Part shown: one piece after another, positions 6,719-11,127 of the stretch | How positions within the stretch are numbered: position 1 is the stretch's first letter | Layout: every line of letters begins with the position of its first letter | Assembly (NCBI GenBank): GCA_005885115.1 | Contig: VAXX01000102.1 | Coordinates: forward strand, 1 to 11,127 | DNA from: Actinomycetota bacterium | GTDB lineage: Bacteria > Actinomycetota > Actinomycetes > Mycobacteriales > Micromonosporaceae | Length of the DNA: 11,127 bases | Reading direction: 5' to 3' | Translations under genes and position numbers: made by a program | The notes under the pieces: model-generated | Seen by the model: only the letters and a program-made list of their open reading frames with translations | Database searches by the model: none | Told to the model about the DNA's origin: nothing

Positions 6719-7885
6719 TTAGCGGGTCAGGTCGTGCAGATTGCGGATCAACTCCTCACGGACCTCGGCCAGCGCGGCGTCCAAGGCGCCGAGCAGGACC
6801 GCATCGTCCGGGATACCGGTGACCGCGATCTCCGTATCCAATGGGCTGGCGCTACGCGTCGCGGCACAGACCGCGTCACGCAGCGCCATCCCGCCGGCCT
6901 GGCCGACTTCTCCGGCCAGGACGACCAGTGCGGGGTCCAGTACCGCGACCACCGCTGCCAGGCCGACGGCGATCCGTTCGGCCAGCGCGGCGAGCATCGC
7001 CGGGCCGGCCTGGAGCACCGCCTCTCCAGGCGTGGCGGCCTCGATCCCGTGCTCCTTGGCGAGCGCGAGGACGGCTCGACCGCCGACTACATCGTGCAGG
7101 TCGGGACGCAGGTCAGGGGAGGGGGGTAAGCCAAGCGGCATGTACCCGATCTCCCCGGCGCCCCCGCTCGCCCCGCGCAGCAACGTACCCCCCAGGTCAA
7201 TTGCCAGCCCGAGCCCCTCGCCGAACCACAGCAGCGCGAAGCTGTCCGCCCCGGCCGCCACCCCCCGGCGGCGCTCGGCCACCGCGGCGAGGTTCACGTC
7301 GTTGTCCACGCCGACGGACGTCCGTAGGGCCCGACTCAACTCGCCGACCAGCCCCGGCCGGGCCAGCCCCGGTACGTCCACGTGGTTGATGGTGTCGCTA
7401 CGCGGGTCGTACGAGCCCGGTACGCCCAGTTGCACCCGGCGCAGCCGACCGGTCGGTACCCCGATCTGGGCGCACTGCTCGGTGACCGCCCGCTCGATCG
7501 CCGCGGCGACGGTCGTCGTGTCGAAGTCCACCGCGTGTTCGGTACGCCCCCGGGTGGTCCCGGTCAGGTCGCTGACCGCGACCCCGAGCGCCGGCCGCCC
7601 GGTACCGGTGGTCTCCCGTACCGACACCGCGACCGCGTACGCCGCCTCCGGGTTCGCCGCGTAGATCTCCGCGTTCGGGCCCGGGCCGCCGGAGGTGTGA
7701 CCGGCCACGATCGCCAGCCCCGCGTCGGTCAATCTCCGCAGGACCTCCGATGTCGTGGGCTTGGAAAGTCCGGTAAGTTCGCGCAGATCGTTGCGGGTCA
7801 GCGCGCCGTTGTCCAGCAGGTGTCCCAGCGCCGCGCTCTCGTTCATCGCGCGCAGCAGCTTCGCTGAGCCGGCCGGGCGGTCCAT
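6719..7885 (-). CDS. ROK-family transcriptional repressor (CsnR-like)
   Basis: This 388-residue DNA-binding regulator has a winged helix-turn-helix at about 25-58 (LTRNDLRELTGLSKPTTSEVLRRL is its core) followed by a ROK sugar-kinase-like domain. Seen in that domain are VGVDNDVN (191-198), where the DND aligns with the ROK catalytic Asp region, and LGGTLLRGASGGAGEIGYMPLG (231-252). The zinc motif CxCGxxGCxE that normally follows is missing: the next stretch, PPSPDLRPDLHDVVGGR, has no cysteine. It is therefore probably a sensor, not a kinase. The ATG at 7885 is preferred over a TTG at 7906 because the TTG falls inside the operator and lies about 14 nt from the predicted transcription start with no ribosome site. 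It is first in the operon, so it probably represses itself and the transport genes until an oligosaccharide or its phosphate binds. Confidence 0.9.
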   Translation of the reverse strand: MDRPAGSAKLLRAMNESAALGHLLDNGALTRNDLRELTGLSKPTTSEVLRRLTDAGLAIVAGHTSGGPGPNAEIYAANPEAAYAVAVSVRETTGTGRPALGVAVSDLTGTTRGRTEHAVDFDTTTVAAAIERAVTEQCAQIGVPTGRLRRVQLGVPGSYDPRSDTINHVDVPGLARPGLVGELSRALRTSVGVDNDVNLAAVAERRRGVAAGADSFALLWFGEGLGLAIDLGGTLLRGASGGAGEIGYMPLGLPPSPDLRPDLHDVVGGRAVLALAKEHGIEAATPGEAVLQAGPAMLAALAERIAVGLAAVVAVLDPALVVLAGEVGQAGGMALRDAVCAATRSASPLDTEIAVTGIPDDAVLLGALDAALAEVREELIRNLHDLTR

Positions 7886-7897
7886 CGAACCCAATCT

Positions 7898-7916
7898 GTT
7901 AGGCAAACTGACTAAC
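7898..7916. promoter_or_regulatory. Probable ROK repressor operator (GTTAG-N9-CTAAC)
   Basis: On the plus strand GTTAGGCAAACTGACTAAC has perfect 5-bp inverted ends around a 9-bp centre. It lies between the predicted transcription start (about 7919-7920) and the repressor ATG at 7885, a place where a bound protein would block RNA polymerase. I recall csn operators of Streptomyces as pseudo-palindromes with similar ends, but cannot check this here. Confidence 0.6.
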
Positions 7917-7926
7917 TATCTGCGCC

Positions 7927-7955
7927 ACAGTAAGCCCGACCTGCCCAGGGGTCAA
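7927..7955 (-). promoter_or_regulatory. Promoter of the sugar-uptake operon (TTGACC-N17-TACTGT)
   Basis: Read on the minus strand, a -35 hexamer TTGACC (7955-7950) and a -10 hexamer TACTGT (7932-7927) are 17 nt apart, the ideal spacing for a HrdB/sigma70-type promoter. Transcription would start near 7919-7920, giving a leader of about 35 nt before the ATG at 7885. The inverted repeat at 7898-7916 then falls at about +4 to +22. No other good promoter was found before the downstream genes, so this one probably drives all six. Confidence 0.65.
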
Positions 7956-7980
7956 GCCCCCGTCCGGCCCAGATTCCACC

Positions 7981-8010
7981 CCCGGTCCCCGCCCTGGGCG
8001 CCGGACCGGG
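7981..8010. repeat. Nested 30-bp inverted repeat in the divergent intergenic region
   Basis: CCCGGTCC (7981-7988) pairs exactly with GGACCGGG (8003-8010). The 14 bases between contain a second short inverted repeat, CGCC/GGCG around CTG. It lies upstream of the operon promoter on one side and of the PadR gene on the other, with no T tract in either direction. It could be a protein site or an insulator-like hairpin; its function is not shown. Confidence 0.6.
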
Positions 8011-8055
8011 CAGCGTATCGATGAATGTCAAATAATCGGACCTTGACCGTCCTAA

Positions 8056-8078
8056 CCGGACAGTCCCAGCCGGACAGT
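8056..8078. repeat. Direct repeat CCGGACAGT x2 upstream of the PadR gene
   Basis: The same nine bases occur at 8056-8064 and 8070-8078, 14 bp apart. An inverted near-copy (ACCGTCC) lies just before them at about 8046-8052. The repeats stand 56-78 bp before the PadR start, a usual place for an operator or activator site. Which protein binds is unknown; PadR autoregulation is one option. I found no convincing -35/-10 pair for this gene. TAGGTA at 8112-8117 is a possible -10 hexamer. Confidence 0.4.
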
Positions 8079-8133
8079 GCACAATGGAGCCACTTGCCTG
8101 AAATCCTGGACTAGGTACCGATGAAGTGGCAGC

Positions 8134-8658
8134 GTGGGGGACATGGCGGAAACTGGAGTAAACCCAACGGCGGCCGCCCTGCTGGGTTTGCTGCACGACG
8201 GCCCGATGACGGGCGGGCAGCTGATGGCGGCGGCGCAGAAGCGGCTGGGGGCCTACTGGTCGATGACGCGTAGCCAGGTCTACCGCGAGCTGCCCGCGCT
8301 CGCCGACGCCGGATACGTCAAGCTGGGCCGGCCCGGACCCCGGGCCAGCCAGCCGTACTCGATCACCCCGGCGGGCAAGCGGGCCTTCGCCCGATGGCTG
8401 TCGGAGGAGCCGGGCCGGGAAACGGTACGCAACCCGCTGGCCCTCCGGGTGGCCTTCGGCAAGCACCAGGGCGTCGGCGCGCTCAAGTCGGCGTACGACC
8501 AGGCCACCGAGTACCACAACAGCGCCCTCAACCAGGCCCGGGAAGCGGCCAAGGAGCTGCGCCGCGACGGTGACGAACACGCGGCGGCGGCGCTCGAGTT
8601 CGCGGTCGGGTACCACCGGGCGGCCCTGTCCTGGCTCAAGGGCGCCCAGGCCGGATAG
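8134..8658 (+). CDS. PadR-family transcriptional regulator
   Basis: This 174-residue protein belongs to the PadR group of winged-helix regulators that often sense small molecules and repress a nearby gene. Residues 10-90 form the DNA-binding domain: [19 protein letters not shown] (14-32), the recognition region [25 protein letters not shown] (41-65), and the wing ending in [15 protein letters not shown] (75-89). The C-terminal half (about 100-170) is helical and is expected to mediate dimerisation, as in PadR subfamily 2 (Vir-like) proteins. The start may be the GTG at 8134, which has GAAG 7 nt upstream, or the in-frame ATG at 8143. A run of G sits too close to that ATG to act as its ribosome site. 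The gene is transcribed away from the sugar operon and stops 32 bp before prfB. Its target and ligand are unknown. Confidence 0.88.
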   Translation: MGDMAETGVNPTAAALLGLLHDGPMTGGQLMAAAQKRLGAYWSMTRSQVYRELPALADAGYVKLGRPGPRASQPYSITPAGKRAFARWLSEEPGRETVRNPLALRVAFGKHQGVGALKSAYDQATEYHNSALNQAREAAKELRRDGDEHAAAALEFAVGYHRAALSWLKGAQAG

Positions 8659-8676
8659 CGGCGATCGCGGGCCGCG

Positions 8677-8693
8677 TAGGCTTGACAGCCGTG
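8677..8693 (+). promoter_or_regulatory. Probable leaderless promoter of prfB (TAGGCT, 8 nt before GTG)
   Basis: TAGGCT (8677-8682) matches the actinobacterial -10 pattern TAnnnT and lies 8 nt before the GTG start at 8691, so the transcript would begin at or next to the start codon. No Shine-Dalgarno sequence is visible in front of the GTG. No clear -35 hexamer is seen. The ftsE gene has the same arrangement. Confidence 0.5.
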
Positions 8694-9806
8694 AGCGCTC
8701 CCGACTACGCCGAACAGCTCAAGGCCCTCGACAACACGCTGCGCAACATCGAGACGGTGCTCGACGTCGATCGCCTGCGCAAGGATCGCGACGAGCTGGA
8801 ACAGGCCGCCTCCGCACCGGATCTGTGGGACGACCAGGCCCGGGCGCAGCAGGTCACGTCCCGCCTGGCGTACGCCCAGGGCGAGATCAACCGGCTGGAG
8901 AAGCTGCGCGCCCGGCTCGACGACGCGACCGTGCTCCTGGAACTGGCCCAGTCCGAAGACGACGCGGCGTCGCTGGCCGAGGTGGGCAGCGAGCTGACCG
9001 TACTGACCAAGGCGATCGACGAGCTGGAGATCCGTACCCTGCTGTCCGGCGAGTACGACTCCCGGGAGGCCCTGGTCACGATCCGGTCCGGGGCCGGGGG
9101 CGTGGACGCGGCGGACTTCGCCGAGATGCTGTTCCGGATGTACCTGCGCTGGGCCGAGCGGCACGGGTACCCGACCGAGGTCTACGACACCTCGTACTCC
9201 GAGGAGGCCGGGATCAAGTCGGCCACCTTCGCGATCAAGCAGCCGTACGCGTACGGCACGCTGTCGGTCGAGGCCGGCACCCACCGCTTGGTGCGGATCA
9301 GCCCGTTCGACAACCAGGGCCGCCGCCAGACCAGCTTCGCCGCGGTCGAGGTGGTACCGGTGGTCGAGCAGAGCGACGAGATCGAGATCCCCGAGGACGA
9401 CCTGCGGGTCGACGTCTACCGCTCGTCCGGGCCCGGCGGCCAGGGCGTCAACACGACGGACTCGGCGGTACGCATCACCCACCTGCCGACCGGCGTCGTG
9501 GTGAGCTGCCAGAACGAGCGCTCCCAACTGCAGAACAAGGCCAGCGCGATGGCGGTCCTCAAGGCCAAGCTGCTGGCCGTACGCCGGGCCGAGGAGGCGG
9601 CGAAGATGGACGCGATCCGGGGCGACGTGGCCGGCTCGTGGGGTGACCAGATGCGCTCGTACGTCCTGCACCCGTACCAGATGGTCAAGGACCTGCGGAC
9701 CGACTACGAGACGGGCAACCCGACCGCGGTCTTCGACGGGGCGATCGACCCGTTCATCGAGGCCGGAATCCGCTGGCGCAAGCAGCGTGAGCGTGGGGAA
9801 GACTGA
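8691..9806 (+). CDS. prfB: Peptide chain release factor 2 (RF2)
   Basis: RF2 ends translation at UGA and UAA codons by triggering hydrolysis of peptidyl-tRNA on the ribosome. Counting from the GTG at 8691 (371 residues), the stop-codon recognition tripeptide SPF is at 204-206, which marks RF2 rather than RF1 (PxT). The GGQ motif that acts in the peptidyl-transferase centre is at 249-251, within [17 protein letters not shown]. The N-terminal helical domain and the ending are of normal length. The GTG is chosen because the protein then begins [12 protein letters not shown], and because an upstream TTG (8682) overlaps the -10 hexamer. The reading frame is unbroken, with no internal UGA near codon 25, so the self-regulating +1 frameshift known in many bacteria is absent. 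The next gene starts 5 bp after the stop. Confidence 0.97.
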   Translation: MSAPDYAEQLKALDNTLRNIETVLDVDRLRKDRDELEQAASAPDLWDDQARAQQVTSRLAYAQGEINRLEKLRARLDDATVLLELAQSEDDAASLAEVGSELTVLTKAIDELEIRTLLSGEYDSREALVTIRSGAGGVDAADFAEMLFRMYLRWAERHGYPTEVYDTSYSEEAGIKSATFAIKQPYAYGTLSVEAGTHRLVRISPFDNQGRRQTSFAAVEVVPVVEQSDEIEIPEDDLRVDVYRSSGPGGQGVNTTDSAVRITHLPTGVVVSCQNERSQLQNKASAMAVLKAKLLAVRRAEEAAKMDAIRGDVAGSWGDQMRSYVLHPYQMVKDLRTDYETGNPTAVFDGAIDPFIEAGIRWRKQRERGED

Positions 9807-9811
9807 CCGGC

Positions 9812-10267
9812 GTGCAGATCTCGGCCCGGGGTGACTACGCGGTACGCGCAGCCGTCGCGCTGGCCGCCGCCTACCCGCGTACCGTCTCGGCCCAGGCGCT
9901 GGCCGCCGAGCAGCAACTGCCCCGCAAGTTCCTGGAGACGATCCTCGCCGACCTGCGCCGCTCCGGGCTGGTCCAGAGCACCCGCGGGGTGGACGGCGGG
10001 TACACGCTGTCCCGGCCGCCCGCCGACATCCACGTCGGGGACGTGCTGCGCGCGGCGGACGGGCCGCTGGCCGGGGTACGCGGGCTGCGGCCGGAGGAGA
10101 CCAGCTACGACGGCAGCGCGGTGCACCTGCAGGAGTTGTGGATCGCGGTACGGGCGGCGGTGCGCCGGGTACTGGACGAGGTGAGCCTGGCCGAGTTGGC
10201 GCGCGGTCGGCTGCCGGCGCATGTACGACGGCTGATCGCTGACCACGAAGCGTGGCGTCCGCGGTAA
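9812..10267 (+). CDS. Rrf2-family transcriptional regulator without cluster cysteines
   Basis: This 151-residue winged-helix regulator belongs to the Rrf2 family. [18 protein letters not shown] (1-18), [21 protein letters not shown] (36-56) and [12 protein letters not shown] (58-69) are the helix-turn-helix and wing in their usual order, followed by the dimerisation helix (about 105-125). Many family members (IscR, NsrR, RsrR) bind an iron-sulfur cluster through three Cys in residues about 90-110. Here that stretch reads [17 protein letters not shown] and the whole protein has no cysteine, so it cannot hold a cluster that way and may sense another ligand. The GTG start at 9812 follows the prfB stop by 5 bp, with GGGGAAG 10 nt upstream, which suggests co-transcription with prfB. 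Target genes are not evident from the window. Confidence 0.9.
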   Translation: MQISARGDYAVRAAVALAAAYPRTVSAQALAAEQQLPRKFLETILADLRRSGLVQSTRGVDGGYTLSRPPADIHVGDVLRAADGPLAGVRGLRPEETSYDGSAVHLQELWIAVRAAVRRVLDEVSLAELARGRLPAHVRRLIADHEAWRPR

Positions 10268-10340
10268 CCGCTCGTCGACATTTGTTGCCAGATCTTCTCC
10301 GCCATTGGCGGGAAAGACGGCATACCAGGACACTCCCCGC

Positions 10341-10379
10341 TTGGCCTTCTCGTTACACCGCGTAGACTGCCGTACCGTG
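10341..10379 (+). promoter_or_regulatory. Probable leaderless promoter of ftsE (TTGGCC-N16-TAGACT-N8-GTG)
   Basis: A -35-like TTGGCC (10341-10346) and a -10 hexamer TAGACT (10363-10368) are 16 nt apart. The -10 ends 8 nt before the GTG at 10377, so transcription would begin at or next to the start codon. No ribosome site precedes the GTG. The geometry is the same as at prfB, although here a -35 can also be seen. The 109-bp gap before ftsE otherwise holds only a short CCGCC/GGCGG stem. Confidence 0.6.
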
Positions 10380-11057
10380 ATTCGGCTCGAGCGTGTGACC
10401 AAGACCTACCCGAAGGCGTCGCGACCGTCGCTGGACGACGTGTCGTGCTCGATCGAGAAGGGCGACTTCGTCTTCTTCATCGGCCCGTCCGGGTCCGGGA
10501 AGTCGACGATCATCAAACTCCTCCTGCACGAGATCACGCCGACCAAGGGCCGGGTGATCGTCAACGACCGCGACGTCACGGCACTGCGGTCCTGGCGGAT
10601 CTCCGGGTTCCGGCGCCAGATCGGCTGTGTGTTCCAGGACTTCCGGCTGCTGCCCAACCGCACGGCGTACGAGAACGTGGCCTTCGCCCTGGAGGTCATC
10701 GGCAAGTCGCAGGGGGTGGCCCGCCGGGTGGTGCCCGAGGTCCTGGCGCTGGTCGGGCTGGGCGGCAAGGAGCACCGGTACCCCCATGAACTGTCCGGCG
10801 GTGAGCAGCAGCGGGTGGCGGTGGCCCGGGCCTTCGTCAACCGGCCGCTGATCCTGCTGGCCGACGAGCCCACCGGTAACCTCGACCCGGACACCTCGAT
10901 CGAGATCATGCGGCTGCTGGACCGCATCAACCGCACCGGTACCACCGTCGTGATGGTCACCCACGACTCGAACATCGTGAACCAGATGCGCCGCCGGGTG
11001 GTTGAAATCGAAAGCGGCAAGATCGTCCGGGATCAGCCCCGCGGCGTCTACGGCTGA
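10377..11057 (+). CDS. ftsE: Cell division ATP-binding protein FtsE
   Basis: FtsE is the cytoplasmic ATPase of the FtsEX complex, which couples ATP hydrolysis to activation of peptidoglycan hydrolases at the division site. In mycobacteria FtsEX acts on the RipC hydrolase. The 226-residue protein, counted from the GTG at 10377, has Walker A GPSGSGKS (36-43), the Q-loop Gln87 in [20 protein letters not shown], the ABC signature LSGGEQQR (139-146), Walker B LILLADEP (158-165) and the switch His196. The fragment [22 protein letters not shown] is characteristic of actinobacterial FtsE. The start is GTG 10377; the frame stays open for 24 more codons, but those codons overlap the promoter and do not look like FtsE. 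ftsX follows after 17 bp. The order prfB-ftsE-ftsX is known from other actinobacteria. Confidence 0.97.
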   Translation: MIRLERVTKTYPKASRPSLDDVSCSIEKGDFVFFIGPSGSGKSTIIKLLLHEITPTKGRVIVNDRDVTALRSWRISGFRRQIGCVFQDFRLLPNRTAYENVAFALEVIGKSQGVARRVVPEVLALVGLGGKEHRYPHELSGGEQQRVAVARAFVNRPLILLADEPTGNLDPDTSIEIMRLLDRINRTGTTVVMVTHDSNIVNQMRRRVVEIESGKIVRDQPRGVYG

Positions 11058-11064
11058 GAGGAAG
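11057..11064 (+). promoter_or_regulatory. Ribosome binding site of ftsX
   Basis: AGAGGAAG begins at the last base of the ftsE stop codon and ends 10 nt before the ftsX ATG at 11075. It supports this start and co-transcription of ftsX with ftsE. Confidence 0.65.
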
Positions 11065-11074
11065 CCCCTAACCG

Positions 11075-11127
11075 ATGCGCGCGAAGTACATCCTCTCCGA
11101 GGTCATGGTCGGTCTGTGGCGCAACGT
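11075..11127 (+). CDS. ftsX: Cell division protein FtsX, N-terminal fragment (cut by window edge)
   Basis: Only 17 codons are present, reading MRAKYILSEVMVGLWRN before the window ends. This is the cytoplasmic N-terminus typical of actinobacterial FtsX, the four-helix membrane partner of FtsE that carries the signal to peptidoglycan hydrolases outside the membrane. The call rests on this short match, the position 17 bp behind ftsE and the good ribosome site. The membrane segments and extracellular domain lie outside the window. Confidence 0.88.
   Translation, partial: MRAKYILSEVMVGLWRN

Noticed and set aside
7886..7906. TTG start at 7906 for the ROK repressor
   Set aside because: It lies inside the operator, has no ribosome site, and adds seven residues without similarity to the family start. 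The ATG at 7885 is better, though its own ribosome site is weak.
8003..8031. A second minus-strand promoter using TTGACA at 8031-8026
   Set aside because: The -35 is perfect, but nothing like TAnnnT occurs 16-18 nt downstream on that strand.
8682..8690. TTG start at 8682 for prfB
   Set aside because: It overlaps the probable -10 hexamer and adds residues not typical of RF2. GTG at 8691 gives the expected beginning.
8691..8790. Programmed +1 frameshift site in prfB
   Set aside because: The frame is open from the GTG through the whole gene, and no in-frame UGA with a CUU slip site is present near codon 25.
10299..10311. CCGCC-ATT-GGCGG hairpin after the Rrf2 gene as a terminator
   Set aside because: The stem has only 5 bp, and no T tract follows on either strand.
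10305..10376. TTG start at 10305 for ftsE
   Set aside because: The 24 extra residues cover the promoter region and do not resemble FtsE, whose conserved sequence begins at the GTG at 10377.
1..11127. Mobile elements, CRISPR, tRNA/rRNA genes, phage or toxin-antitoxin genes
   Set aside because: None seen. Gene content and base use look uniform and chromosomal throughout.

Overview
The window looks like chromosomal DNA from a high-GC actinobacterium, most likely of the Micromonosporaceae (Actinoplanes/Micromonospora group). The basis is the GC-rich coding, the GTG starts, the prfB-ftsE-ftsX neighbourhood, TAnnnT promoters placed directly against GTG starts, and a strong enrichment of GTAC. The family assignment is an inference, since I could run no search.

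Region 1 (2-1204, +) is the 3' part of a membrane-anchored Ser/Thr protein kinase gene that begins outside the window. It converges on region 2 with only 3 bp between the stop codons.

Region 2 (1208-7885, -) is a six-gene sugar-uptake operon. In transcription order it holds a ROK-family repressor, a lipoprotein solute-binding protein, two ABC permeases, a GH4 NAD+/metal-dependent 6-phospho-glycosidase and a BadF/GlcNAc-kinase-type sugar kinase. From memory this gene order matches the csnR-csnE-csnF-csnG-csnH-csnK operon of Streptomyces coelicolor, which handles chitosan (glucosamine) oligosaccharides. The predicted logic is ABC import of an unphosphorylated oligosaccharide, phosphorylation in the cytoplasm by the kinase, then cleavage of the 6-phospho-sugar by the GH4 enzyme. 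No ABC ATPase is encoded here, so a shared ATPase of the MsiK type is expected elsewhere. The last four genes are joined by three ATGA overlaps. A sigma70-like promoter with a 19-bp inverted repeat just downstream of the predicted transcription start lies before the repressor gene. A perfect 14-bp hairpin lies just past the binding-protein gene, inside the 5' end of the first permease gene.

Region 3 (7886-8133) is a divergent intergenic stretch with the operon promoter and operator, a nested 30-bp inverted repeat and a 9-bp direct repeat. A PadR-family regulator gene (8134-8658, +) follows.

Region 4 (8691-11127, +) is core: prfB (release factor 2, no programmed frameshift), a cysteine-free Rrf2-family regulator 5 bp behind it, ftsE, and the first 17 codons of ftsX. 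prfB and ftsE each have a TAGRCT hexamer exactly 8 nt before a GTG start, which suggests leaderless mRNAs.

I see no mobile element, CRISPR array, RNA gene or phage feature. The most distinctive material is the regulatory architecture of the sugar operon rather than an unknown enzyme system.
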